The notes beneath the pieces were generated by a model. The model was not told where the DNA came from. It saw only the letters and a list, made by a program, of their open reading frames with translations, and searched no databases. Shown piece after piece: positions 40,643-49,438 of a stretch of 64,000 nucleotides of DNA. Source of the DNA: Cellulosimicrobium protaetiae (GTDB lineage Bacteria; Actinomycetota; Actinomycetes; Actinomycetales; Cellulomonadaceae). The first letter of the stretch is position 1. Each line of letters starts with the position of its first letter. A program made the translations under genes and the position numbers. The stretch lies in NCBI RefSeq assembly GCF_009708005.2, contig NZ_CP052757.1, forward strand, positions 1,922,001-1,986,000. Reading direction: 5' to 3'.

Positions 40643-40886
40643 CAGTGCCCCAGGTCTGCCGAGGTAGAGCAGTGGTTGCGCGAGGTAGAGCCATGTTCGG
40701 CGGGGCAGAACGGTGATCCTGCCCGACGACGGTCCGGTCGCCAGCGCGCGGCACCACCACCCACCCCGCCCACCCCAGGTGACCAGACCGCCGTCGGGCA
40801 GGAAGCAACCACGGTTCTACTTCAGCCAACCAGGGTTCTATCTCGCGCAACCACGGTTCTACTTCGGCGGACCAGGGTTCTATTTT
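40643..40886. repeat. 21-bp repeat element, locus B: inverted arrays around a conserved core
   Basis: The left array is in forward orientation with boxes at 40665, 40686 and 40706 (one spacing is 20) and a degenerate unit near 40643. The right array is inverted, with TTCTA boxes ending at 40819, 40840, 40861 and 40882, each 21 bases apart. Between them lies an 81-bp core that begins TGCCCGACG (40720-40728) and ends CGTCGGGCA (40792-40800), an exact inverted pair. A transcript could fold the two arrays into a long duplex. The last unit contains the glgB stop codon. Confidence 0.88.
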
Positions 40887-43111
40887 GGCGACGGGACGAG
40901 GTAGAGCGCGCCGAGCGGGGGGAGACGCAGGGCCGCGGAGTGCGCGCGGCCCTTCCACGGGACGGTCTCCGCCTCGACCTCGCCGAGGTTGCCGACGCCG
41001 GACCCGCCGTACACCTCGGCGTCGGTGTTGAGCACCTCGCGCCAGGCGCCGCCCGACGGCAGCGCGACGCGATAGCCCTCGTGCGGCGTGCCGGCGAAGT
41101 TCACGACGACGGCGACCTCGCTGCCGTCGCGCCCGCGACGCACGTAGGCGAGGACGTTGTGGTCGGCGTCGTCGGCGTCGAGCCACTCGAACCCGGCGGG
41201 GTCGTGGTCGAGCTCCCAGAGCGCGGGGGTCGCGCGGTAGAGCGCGTTGAGGTCGCGCACGGCGCGCTGCACGCCCTGCCGGCCGGGGTCGGCCGCGAGG
41301 CCGTCCCAGTCGAGCGACCGGCCCTCGTTCCACTCGGAGTGCTGGCCGATCTCGCTGCCCATGAAGAGGAGCTGCTTGCCGGGGTGGGACCACTGGTAGG
41401 CGAGGAACGCGCGGACGCCGGCGCGCTTCTGCCAGTCGTCGCCGGGCATCTTGCCGTAGAGCGAGCCCTTGCCGTGCACGACCTCGTCGTGACTGATGGG
41501 GAGCACGAACTGCTCGGAGTAGGCGTAGACCATCGAGAAGGTGATCTCGTGGTGGTGGTAGCGCCGGTTGATGGGCTCCTCGGCGACGTAGCGCAGGGAG
41601 TCGTTCATCCAGCCCATGTTCCACTTGAGCCCGAACCCGAGCCCCCCGGCCGACGTCGGACGGGTCACGCCCGGCCAGGCCGTCGACTCCTCGGCGATCA
41701 TCATGACGCCGGGCGTGCGCCGGTAGGCGGTGGCGTTGGCCTCCTGGAGGAACGCGATGGCCTCGAGGTTCTCGCGCCCGCCGTGCACGTTCGGGTGCCA
41801 CTGGCCGGGGCCGCGCGAGTAGTCGAGGTAGAGCATGGAGGCGACGGCGTCGACGCGCAGCGCGTCGACGTGGAACTCCTCGAGCCAGTACGTCGCGTTG
41901 GCGACGAGGAAGTTGCGGACCTCGTTGCGCCCGAAGTCGAAGACGAACGTGCCCCAGTCGGGCTGCTCGCCGCGCAGCGGGTCGGCGTGCTCGTAGCAGG
42001 GCGTGCCGTCGAACCGGGCGAGGGCCCACTCGTCGCGCGGGAAGTGCGCGGGGACCCAGTCGACGACGACGCCGACGCCGGCCGCGTGCAGGCGGTCGAC
42101 GAGGTAGCGGAAGTCGTCGGGGTGGCCGAACCGTGAGGTGGGCGCGTAGTAGCCGGTGACCTGGTAGCCCCACGACCCGCCGAACGGGTGCTCGGCGACG
42201 GGCAGGAGCTCGACGTGCGTGAAGCCCTGCTCGACGACGTACGCGGTGAGCTGCTCGGCCAGGTCGCGGTAGGACAGCCCCTGGCGCCACGAGCCGAGGT
42301 GCACCTCGTAGACGCTGAGGGGCTGCGTGTGCGGGTCGTGGGCGGCGCGCGCGGCGAGCCAGGCGTCGTCGGTCCACGTGAACTGCGACTCGACGACGAT
42401 GCTCGCCGTCGCGGGCGGCACCTCCGCCGCCTTGGCGAGCGGGTCGGCCTTCTGCCGCCACGAGCCGTCGGGGCCGAGGATCTCGTACTTGTACCGCGCG
42501 CCCGCGCCGACGCCGGGGACGAAGAGCTCCCACACGCCGCTGTCGCCGAGCGAGCGCATCGGGTGGGTCGCTCCCCAGCCGTTGAAGTCGCCGATGACGC
42601 GGACCGCGCGCGCGTTGGGTGCCCAGACGGCGAACGCGGTGCCCGTGGTGTCGCCGAGCGCGCTGGGGTAGGTGCGCACGTTCGCGCCGAGCGCGCGCCA
42701 CAGCTCCTCGTGCCGGCCCTCCCGGACGAGATGGAGGTCCACCTCGCCGAGGGTGGGCAGGAAGCGGTAGGGGTCGTCGGCGGTCGTGGCCTCGTGGCCG
42801 TAGCGCGCCCTGACGCGGTAGTCGGGGGCGTGCCGGGTGCCGTCGGCGTCCTGGTGCACCGGGACGACGGCGGCCCACACCCCGTCCTGCTCGTGCGCGG
42901 CAGCGTGCTCGCCGTCGGTCGTGACGACGACGACCTCGTCGGCGAGCGGACGCAGGACCCGGACGACGGCGCGCGCGTCGGCGGCGTCGGGCGCCAGGTG
43001 GGGGCCGAGCACGGCGTGCGGGTCGAACGTGCGGCCCGCCGCCGCGGCGGCGAGCGCGTCCGGCGGCACGACGACGGGGGGCGGGGTGGTGGAGTCGGCT
43101 GGCCCGGTCAT
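40880..43111 (-). CDS. glgB: 1,4-alpha-glucan branching enzyme GlgB (GH13)
   Basis: Makes alpha-1,6 branches in glycogen or alpha-glucan. The 743-aa product has an N-terminal CBM48 region ([24 protein letters not shown]) and the GH13 core, with the nucleophile in [18 protein letters not shown], the acid/base in [13 protein letters not shown] and [11 protein letters not shown]. The ATG at 43111 gives the standard N-terminus. The frame runs further upstream only as a shadow of the mannanase gene. The TAG stop is supplied by the TAG of a 21-bp repeat unit. Maltokinase at 62091 may belong to the same alpha-glucan pathway. Confidence 0.96.
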   Translation of the reverse strand: MTGPADSTTPPPVVVPPDALAAAAAGRTFDPHAVLGPHLAPDAADARAVVRVLRPLADEVVVVTTDGEHAAAHEQDGVWAAVVPVHQDADGTRHAPDYRVRARYGHEATTADDPYRFLPTLGEVDLHLVREGRHEELWRALGANVRTYPSALGDTTGTAFAVWAPNARAVRVIGDFNGWGATHPMRSLGDSGVWELFVPGVGAGARYKYEILGPDGSWRQKADPLAKAAEVPPATASIVVESQFTWTDDAWLAARAAHDPHTQPLSVYEVHLGSWRQGLSYRDLAEQLTAYVVEQGFTHVELLPVAEHPFGGSWGYQVTGYYAPTSRFGHPDDFRYLVDRLHAAGVGVVVDWVPAHFPRDEWALARFDGTPCYEHADPLRGEQPDWGTFVFDFGRNEVRNFLVANATYWLEEFHVDALRVDAVASMLYLDYSRGPGQWHPNVHGGRENLEAIAFLQEANATAYRRTPGVMMIAEESTAWPGVTRPTSAGGLGFGLKWNMGWMNDSLRYVAEEPINRRYHHHEITFSMVYAYSEQFVLPISHDEVVHGKGSLYGKMPGDDWQKRAGVRAFLAYQWSHPGKQLLFMGSEIGQHSEWNEGRSLDWDGLAADPGRQGVQRAVRDLNALYRATPALWELDHDPAGFEWLDADDADHNVLAYVRRGRDGSEVAVVVNFAGTPHEGYRVALPSGGAWREVLNTDAEVYGGSGVGNLGEVEAETVPWKGRAHSAALRLPPLGALYLVPSPK

Positions 43112-43150
43112 GGGGCAACCTTTCCACGTCGGCTCGCCGCGCACCTGACA

Positions 43151-43198
43151 GGCTCGCCCGGCGATCGCGAGGGGGCGCTCACGACCGCCGGGCGAGCC
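43151..43198 (-). terminator. Terminator hairpin between the GH26-CBM13 gene and glgB
   Basis: GGCTCGCCCGGCG (43151-43163) pairs exactly with CGCCGGGCGAGCC (43186-43198), with a 22-base loop. It lies directly beyond the stop of the mannanase gene on the minus strand. Confidence 0.7.
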
Positions 43199-43209
43199 GG
43201 ACCGGGGAG

Positions 43210-44718
43210 TCAGGACGGCAGTGCCCACCGCTGGTTCGCGGTGCCCGTGCAGTCCCAGACCTGGAGCCGTGTCCCGTTCGCCGACGACTGGCCCGTGACG
43301 TCGAGGCACTTGTTCGCCTGCGGGTTGCGCAGGGACTGCGTCGCGGCCGAGTACACCCACTGCTGCGCGCCCGACCCGTTGCAGTCCCAGATCTGGACGG
43401 GTGTGCCGTTCGCGGTGCCCTGCCCCGCGACGTCGAGGCACTTGTTCGCATTCGGGTTGCGGATCGTGCCGTCGGCGCGTACCTCCCACGTCTGCGCGAC
43501 GCCCGGTGCGCACGTGTAGAGCTGGACGGCGGTCCCGTTCGCGGTCCCGGACGCGGCGACGTCGACGCACCTGGCGGCGAGCCCGACGATCGCGCCGGTC
43601 GCGGGCGTCGGGCCGGGGTTCGGCGTCCCGCCGCCGGAGCCGAGCTGCACCTCGCCCTGGTTGAGCACGCGCGGGTGGAAGTACGCCGCCTGGATCTCGG
43701 CGTTCGAGTTGTTCCCGCGCAGCTGCTCCGACCAGACCATGAAGTAGCTCCAGCGCGGCTGGGCCGTGAGGAGCGCGTCGTTCGGGACCTTCCCCATCTC
43801 GGCGATCGCGATGGGCTTGCTCCCGGCGATGGACTGGATCTGCTGGTAGTCGGACTGGCTGGGGTGGTTCTTGTACCAGACGTCGAGGCTCACGACGTCG
43901 ACGTACGAGCTGCCGGGGTAGTAGCTCGACCAGTTCGCGTTCGGGTTGTCCTGCACGTTCCAGACCCAGATGAGGTTGTCGAGGCCCTGCGAGTCGAAGT
44001 AGTCCTTCATCTGCTGGTAGATCTTCGCGCCACCGTTGACCCCGGCACGGCCGCCCCACCAGTTCCACGTCTCGTTCATCTCGTGGAACGGCCGCCACAG
44101 CACGGGCACGCCCGCGTCCTTGAGCTGGCGCAGGTACGGCACGACCTCGGCCATGCGCGCGCGCCACGTCTGGTTGAGCGCCGTGCCGCCCGTGACGATC
44201 TGCTCGAACTGGCCCTGGGTGATCTGCGTCTTGACGCCGCCCTCGAACTCGCACGTCGACGGCCCCGTAGGGGAGCACGCGTGCCACGTGAGCGCGACGA
44301 GCGAGCCGTTGACCCACTCCGCCTTCGCCTGGTCGACGACGCGCTGCCGGTTCGCCTGGTCCTGACCGCGGAACATCATGTCGCCGCCCCACAGGCCCGG
44401 GTACTGGCCCGTGATGTCGCGGACCTGCTGCGTGTACTGGCCGGGCGCCGAGGCCGGCTCCTTGTTGTGCTGCCCCGAGACGATCGAGGTCCCGGTGATG
44501 GACCGCAGGTAGTCGATCACCGCCTGCTTGTCGCGCGCCGGGAAGGCGTGCGCGGCAGGGGCGGTCGGGACGAGCATTGCCACGAGCAGCGCTGCGAGGC
44601 CCGCGGCGAGCGCCGCGAGAGCGCGTCGCGGGGTGCTCGGGCGGGCGCCCGTCGTCGCGCCGTGTGCCGGCCCGGATTCGTGGTCGGGCCTGCCGTCGGC
44701 TGGGGTGAGGTGTCGCAT
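43210..44718 (-). CDS. Secreted GH26 beta-mannanase with CBM13 (ricin-type) domain
   Basis: Endo-beta-1,4-mannanase secreted to attack mannan. The 502-aa product has a long n-region and signal peptide ending near residue 57 (PTAPAAHA). The GH26 barrel spans ~60-350, with acid/base Glu213 in [13 protein letters not shown] and nucleophile Glu307 in IAEMGK. After a Gly/Pro linker, residues ~376-502 form a CBM13 trefoil with QxW-type repeats AQTW, AQQW and NQRW. The ATG at 44718 follows CGGAGGAC. It is divergent from the GH5 mannanase gene, and their shared 224-base gap holds LacI-type sites. Confidence 0.94.
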   Translation of the reverse strand: MRHLTPADGRPDHESGPAHGATTGARPSTPRRALAALAAGLAALLVAMLVPTAPAAHAFPARDKQAVIDYLRSITGTSIVSGQHNKEPASAPGQYTQQVRDITGQYPGLWGGDMMFRGQDQANRQRVVDQAKAEWVNGSLVALTWHACSPTGPSTCEFEGGVKTQITQGQFEQIVTGGTALNQTWRARMAEVVPYLRQLKDAGVPVLWRPFHEMNETWNWWGGRAGVNGGAKIYQQMKDYFDSQGLDNLIWVWNVQDNPNANWSSYYPGSSYVDVVSLDVWYKNHPSQSDYQQIQSIAGSKPIAIAEMGKVPNDALLTAQPRWSYFMVWSEQLRGNNSNAEIQAAYFHPRVLNQGEVQLGSGGGTPNPGPTPATGAIVGLAARCVDVAASGTANGTAVQLYTCAPGVAQTWEVRADGTIRNPNANKCLDVAGQGTANGTPVQIWDCNGSGAQQWVYSAATQSLRNPQANKCLDVTGQSSANGTRLQVWDCTGTANQRWALPS

Positions 44719-44942
44719 GCGTCCTCCGCGTCGTTGCGTGAGTGGTGCTTGACGAGCGGCCACGGTAGTACCGCGCGGCGGATTCTGTCCAGCGTTGTCA
44801 TGAACCGCTTAATGTCTTGCTATCACTAGCATCCGCCGTGGGAGCGATGCCAGTATGACAGCGTTGACACGCAACACCCGGGCGATCTACGGTCGCCGTG
44901 CGTCGGGCGCCGACGCGACACACCGACGCGAAGGAGCGGACG
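44719..44942. promoter_or_regulatory. Divergent control region of two mannanase genes
   Basis: TGACAGCGTTGACA (44856-44869) is close to the perfect operator TGTCAACGTTGACA found before the GH26-esterase gene. GTCCAGCGTTGTCA (44788-44801) is a weaker relative on the GH26 side. TGGGAGCGATGCC (from 44839) resembles half of a CebR-type site. Promoter boxes are not clear. The shared motif suggests joint control of all three mannanase genes by one LacI protein. Confidence 0.55.
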
Positions 44943-47900
44943 ATGACCCCACGACGAAAGCGTGCGGCGAGGCCCCGCGCAGGCAGTGCCGATTCCCACC
45001 GAGGCCGACCACCTGCCGAGCACCGACCACCCGCCGGACACCGACCGCGCGCCCTCGCGACCGCGATCGTGCTGGCGCTCGCGGGTACGGTCGTCCCGGT
45101 CGGTGCCGCCGCAGGCAGCGCGGACGGCAGCCCGACCCGCACCGCCGCCGCCCCGACGAAGGAGGTCCCCGCCGTGAGCGCACCCCTCGGCGCGAGCCGC
45201 AACACCTCGTTCGTCGAGCGCGACGGCACACGCCTCGTCCTCGACGGAGAGACGTTCCGTTTCAGCGGGACGAACATCTACTGGCTCGGCCTCGACGAGA
45301 ACGTCCCGCCCGGCGTCGTCGACTACCCGACGTTCTTCCGCATCCGCGACGCGATCGACACGGCGTCGAACCTCGGCGTGACGGTCGTGCGCTCGCACAT
45401 GCTCGCCTCGACCGGCACCGAGCTCGCGATCCTGCCCTCGAAGGAGGCTGGGTACAGCGCCGACGCGTTCGCGAGCATCGACTACGCGGTCGCCTACGCC
45501 GGCTCGAAGGGCATCCGCCTGGTCCTGCCGCTGACCGACGAGTGGGCGTACTACCACGGCGGGCACCGCGACTTCGGAGCCCCGTACGGTCTGTGCGCGC
45601 CGACGACGCCGCTCACGCCGTGCGCGGAGTTCTACTCCGACCCGCGCGTCGTCGCGGACTTCACGGACTACGTGCACCACGTCATGGACCACGTGAACCC
45701 GTACACCGGGCTCGCGCTCAAGGACGACCCGACGGTCCTCGCGTGGGAGCTTGGCAACGAGCTCGAGGGCATGACGCCCCAGTGGATCGAGCACGTCGCC
45801 ACCGAGATCTCCGAGCGCGCGCCGCGCCAGCTCGTCGCGGCGGGCAAGCGGTTCGGCATCGACGACGACACGCTCGCGTCCCCGCTCGTCGACATCGTCG
45901 ACGTGCACTACTACCCGCCGACGGCGAGCGGTGTCCGCGCGGACGCGGCCCGCATCACCGACGCCGGCAAGGTGTACGTCGCCGGCGAGTACGCGTCGAC
46001 CGCCGCGACGCCCGAGCTGCTCGAGCCGCTCGCGGCCGAGCCCGACGTCACGGGCATGATGTTCTGGTCCCTCTTCGGGCACGACGACGCGTCCGGCCTC
46101 GTGCCGCACGACGACGGCTTCACGCTGCACTATCCGGGCACCGACGACCGCATGCGCGGCAACGTCGCGGCGATCCGGGACTTCTCGGCGGCGCTCGCGG
46201 GCGCCCCGGTCCCCGTCGAGGTGGGGCGGCCGCTCGTGACGTCGGTCGGCAGCACCTACGGCTTCCACGAGGTGTCGTGGCGCGGGGCCGCGGGCGCGGC
46301 GACGTACCGGGTCGAGCGCGCGGCGGTGTCCGACGGCGTCCCGACCGGGCCGTTCGAGGTCGTCGCCGAGGGCCTCACGGACACGGGCGAGCCGTACCTC
46401 GACACGTCCGCGGGCGGCGACGCGGCCTACCGTGTCGTCCCGGTCGGAACGGACGGCGTGGACGGCCCGGCCTCGGAGCCGGTCGTCGTGGCCGCGGGAG
46501 AGCAGGTCCTCGTCGACCCGCTCGAGACGCAGCGCCCGCTCGTCGACCACGCCGGGCTGCGCGTCACGCCTGACGGCGACGCCGCGCTCCTCGGCCCGGT
46601 CGGTGACGACCCCGCGCACGCGACGTGGGCGCACGACGGCCTCACGGGCGCGGAGCTGCGCGTGCGGGCGGCGACCGCCGCCGACGTCGCGGCGCTCGTC
46701 GTGGAGACCAGCACCGACGGCGAGACGTGGGCCGCGGCGAGCACCGCCGTCGGGCCGGACGAGGACGGGCGCTTCCGCGTCGCCGTCTCCGCGGCGCAGG
46801 GCGAGCGGTTGCGCGTCACGTGGCCGGCGGGGGCATCGGCACGGCTCGAGCGCGTCACGCTGCGCGGCGCCGCAGACCTGCCCGTCGTCGACGACGCGCT
46901 CGACGACCTGGCGGGCGCGAACATCGAGGGGTCGGTCGGCATCGACACCGGCAACCCGGACCTGTTCGGCGGCGACGCCGGGCGGGCCAAGCGCGACGCG
47001 CCCGGCGCGGCGTCGCTCGCGTGGGAGGCGGACGGCCTCACGCGCCTCGAGGCGACGGGGTGGTACTGGCCCGACGCCGAGCCGGCCCACCTCGCGTTCG
47101 AGGTACGGGTCGACGCCGCGTGGCAGGGCCTCGACGTCACGGTCGCCGGCGCTCCGGGGACCGTGGGCGGAGCGTGGGGTCGCTTCGCGTACACCGCGCC
47201 CCTGCCCGCGGGGACCGACGCGGTGCGCGTCGTCTGGCCCGCCGACGCGACGCCGGAGTGGGCGCAGCAGCTCGGCGACGTGCGCCTGTACGGCACGGGC
47301 GGGGAGCTCGCCGCTCCGGGCGCGTTCGCAGCCCTCGCGCCCGACGACGGTGCGTCCGCCCTGCGCGGCACCCCGACCCTGCGGTGGGATCCGGCCGCCC
47401 AGTCCGCGACCTACCGCGTGACGCTCGCGCGGAGCGACGCGCCCGGCACGCCGCTCGTCTCCGCCGAGGTGCGGGGGACGAGCCTCGCGCCGGCTGTCGA
47501 GCTCGACCCCGCGACGTCGTACACGTGGCACGTCGAGGCCGTGAACGGGGCCGGGAGCACGGGCATGACGGGCGGGCCGCGGACCTTCGCGACCGAGGCG
47601 CTGCCGACCGAGCCGCTCGTCGTCGAGGACTACGAGGGCTTCGCCGACGACGCCGCGCTCACCGCCGCGCACCGCGCGAACACCGGGGGAGATCCGATCA
47701 CCCCGACGCTCGTCCTCGGCGCCGACGGCGGCCAGGCCATGCGCCTCGCGACGACGCTCGCGTCGTCGGGCTACGCGGGCGTGACCCGCACGTTCGACGC
47801 GCCGCAGTCGTGGTGGGGCTACACGGGCCTCGACCTGTGGCTCGACCGCTCCGGCCTCGGCGCGGGGCAGAACGTCACCGTGCAGGTCGTCGCGGGCGGC

Positions 47901-48386
47901 CAGTTCTGGGAGACCGTGCTGCCCGACGTCGGCCCGCAGCCCGCGGGGGTCGTGCACGTACCGTTCTCGGACCTCGCGCTCCCGCCGTGGGCGGGCGGCG
48001 GCGGTCGCCCGGACCTGCAGTCGGTCACGGAGATCTCGTTCTACCTCGGGGGCGGCGGTCCCGCGGTGCTCGTCGTCGACGACGTGCGGACCGCCGCCGC
48101 GGGACCCGGCGTGCCCGTGACCGTCGAGGCGACCTCGCGGTGCCTCGCCGGCAAGGCGTACGTCGCCGTCCGGGCGACGAACGACGGCGACGCGCCCGTC
48201 GTCGTGACGCTCGGCACGCCGTACGGGAGCAAGGCCTTCGCGGCCGTCGCGCCGGGGGCCAACGCGTACCAGTCGTTCGCGGTGCGCGCGACGTCGGTGC
48301 CCGCCGGGTCCGCGGTCGTCACCGTGGGCTCGGGTGACGCTGCGGTCGAGCTCGACGCCCCGTACGCGGCGCTCGCCTGCGGCTGA
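44943..48386 (+). CDS. Secreted multidomain GH5 beta-mannanase
   Basis: A 1147-aa secreted endo-mannanase. A long basic n-region and signal peptide occupy residues ~1-59. The GH5 (mannanase-like) barrel lies at ~85-420, with acid/base Glu273 in AWELGNELEG and nucleophile Glu349 in VAGEYAS. Next come Fn3-like and jelly-roll modules (~425-885), then a carbohydrate-binding module (~892-1055, DYEGFADDAAL...VVDDVRTA) and a terminal ~90-residue domain that recurs in the GH26-esterase protein. The ATG at 44943 follows GAAGGAGC. An upstream ATG at 44898 is an alternative. Confidence 0.92.
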   Translation: MTPRRKRAARPRAGSADSHRGRPPAEHRPPAGHRPRALATAIVLALAGTVVPVGAAAGSADGSPTRTAAAPTKEVPAVSAPLGASRNTSFVERDGTRLVLDGETFRFSGTNIYWLGLDENVPPGVVDYPTFFRIRDAIDTASNLGVTVVRSHMLASTGTELAILPSKEAGYSADAFASIDYAVAYAGSKGIRLVLPLTDEWAYYHGGHRDFGAPYGLCAPTTPLTPCAEFYSDPRVVADFTDYVHHVMDHVNPYTGLALKDDPTVLAWELGNELEGMTPQWIEHVATEISERAPRQLVAAGKRFGIDDDTLASPLVDIVDVHYYPPTASGVRADAARITDAGKVYVAGEYASTAATPELLEPLAAEPDVTGMMFWSLFGHDDASGLVPHDDGFTLHYPGTDDRMRGNVAAIRDFSAALAGAPVPVEVGRPLVTSVGSTYGFHEVSWRGAAGAATYRVERAAVSDGVPTGPFEVVAEGLTDTGEPYLDTSAGGDAAYRVVPVGTDGVDGPASEPVVVAAGEQVLVDPLETQRPLVDHAGLRVTPDGDAALLGPVGDDPAHATWAHDGLTGAELRVRAATAADVAALVVETSTDGETWAAASTAVGPDEDGRFRVAVSAAQGERLRVTWPAGASARLERVTLRGAADLPVVDDALDDLAGANIEGSVGIDTGNPDLFGGDAGRAKRDAPGAASLAWEADGLTRLEATGWYWPDAEPAHLAFEVRVDAAWQGLDVTVAGAPGTVGGAWGRFAYTAPLPAGTDAVRVVWPADATPEWAQQLGDVRLYGTGGELAAPGAFAALAPDDGASALRGTPTLRWDPAAQSATYRVTLARSDAPGTPLVSAEVRGTSLAPAVELDPATSYTWHVEAVNGAGSTGMTGGPRTFATEALPTEPLVVEDYEGFADDAALTAAHRANTGGDPITPTLVLGADGGQAMRLATTLASSGYAGVTRTFDAPQSWWGYTGLDLWLDRSGLGAGQNVTVQVVAGGQFWETVLPDVGPQPAGVVHVPFSDLALPPWAGGGGRPDLQSVTEISFYLGGGGPAVLVVDDVRTAAAGPGVPVTVEATSRCLAGKAYVAVRATNDGDAPVVVTLGTPYGSKAFAAVAPGANAYQSFAVRATSVPAGSAVVTVGSGDAAVELDAPYAALACG

Positions 48387-48409
48387 GCGGTCGGACCGAG
48401 CACCGGCCG

Positions 48410-48452
48410 ACGACGGCCCGCGCGACCCCGGAAGTGCCGCGCGGGCCGTCGT
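48410..48452 (+). terminator. Terminator hairpin after the GH5 mannanase gene
   Basis: ACGACGGCCCGCGCG (48410-48424) pairs exactly with CGCGCGGGCCGTCGT (48438-48452) around a 13-base loop, 24 bases after the stop. Confidence 0.8.
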
Positions 48453-48576
48453 CGTGCCCGCACGTGGTGCTCTGGTCGCGCGGTGACTGGTGCGCGGGGC
48501 GCCCGGGTGCTCGGTGCCTTCGGTGCGAGGCGCTCGGGTGCTCGGCGCCCGCCGTAGGGCGCCTATCCTGTCCGCC

Positions 48577-49200
48577 ATGGCGTGGTCGGTCTGGACGACC
48601 CTGGCGGCCGCCGGGGTGCTCATCTCGCTCACGCCCGGCGCGGGGGCGGTCAACACGATGGCCAACTCGATCGGCGTCGGGTGGGCGCGCTCCATCTGGG
48701 GGATCCTCGGCCAGCAGCTCGCCCTCGTCGCGCACGTGGCGATCGTGGCGGCCGGCGTCGGCGTGCTCGTCGCGGGCTCGCCCGTCCTGTTCGACGTGGT
48801 CAGGTACGGCGGCGCCGCCTACCTCGTCTACCTCGGGATCCGCCAGTGGCGGTCGCGCCCGAGCGACGACGACCGCGACGCCGTCCCGCGCGGGCCGGAG
48901 TCGCGGTGGTCCATGGTCCGGCGCGGGCTCTTCGTCAACCTCACGAACCCGAAGGCCATCGTCTTCTTCCTCGCGTTCATCCCGCAGTTCGTCCGGCCGG
49001 ACCGGCCGCTGCTGCCGCAGTACGTCGTGCTCGGGGTGACGGTCGTCGTGATCGACGTGCTCGTCATGTGGTTCTTCTTCGCGACCGCGGCGACGGGGCT
49101 GCGGCGACTGACCCGCAGCCCGCGCGGGCAGCGCACCGTCAACCGGCTCTTCGGCGGACTCTTCGTCGGGGTCGGAGTCCTGCTCGCCGCCGTCCACTGA
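48577..49200 (+). CDS. LysE/RhtB-family amino-acid exporter
   Basis: A 207-aa membrane protein with about six helices. The N-terminal LISLTPGAGAVNTMANSIGVG and LVYLGIRQWR, and the later FVNLTNPKAIVFFLAFIPQF, are the LysE/RhtB signatures. It is expected to export homoserine, threonine or related amino acids. It sits between mannanase genes without an evident functional link and is convergent with the GH26-esterase gene. Confidence 0.92.
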   Translation: MAWSVWTTLAAAGVLISLTPGAGAVNTMANSIGVGWARSIWGILGQQLALVAHVAIVAAGVGVLVAGSPVLFDVVRYGGAAYLVYLGIRQWRSRPSDDDRDAVPRGPESRWSMVRRGLFVNLTNPKAIVFFLAFIPQFVRPDRPLLPQYVVLGVTVVVIDVLVMWFFFATAATGLRRLTRSPRGQRTVNRLFGGLFVGVGVLLAAVH

Positions 49201-49369
49201 GGACGAGGGAGGTCGGGCTCGACGAGCCGGCACGACGTCGCGGGGGCACGCTGGGTCACTGGAAAGGGGCACTGGGCAGGGTCGCTGGGCAACGTCACCA
49301 GGCGTCAGGGTCACCGGCGGAGTGCCCGACGGTGCGAGGGCCGCGGGTGCGGAGCCTGACGGAACGAGA

Positions 49370-49403
49370 ACGCCCCCGCCGCCCGGGCGGGCGGCGGGGG
49401 CGT
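49370..49403. terminator. Bidirectional terminator between lysE-like and GH26-esterase genes
   Basis: ACGCCCCCGCCGCC (49370-49383) pairs exactly with GGCGGCGGGGGCGT (49390-49403) around a 6-base loop. It is followed by TCGTTCG on the plus strand. The rest of the 238-base gap shows no gene. Confidence 0.85.
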
Positions 49404-49438
49404 CGTTCGTCGGAGACGACGTGCGGGAAGGTCGGACG

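Noticed and set aside
43112-44392. Upstream extension of the glgB frame to 1170 codons through the mannanase gene
   Set aside because: The extra sequence lies in a different frame of the GH26 gene and has no GlgB-like content. The ATG at 43111 gives the normal N-terminus.
49322-49336. GTGCCCGACGGTGCG, also present near 57316, resembling the repeat-element core end
   Set aside because: At 57316 it falls in the arm and loop of a hairpin after the binding-protein gene, and at 49322 there are no 21-bp units nearby. Short GC-rich matches of this size are expected by chance here.
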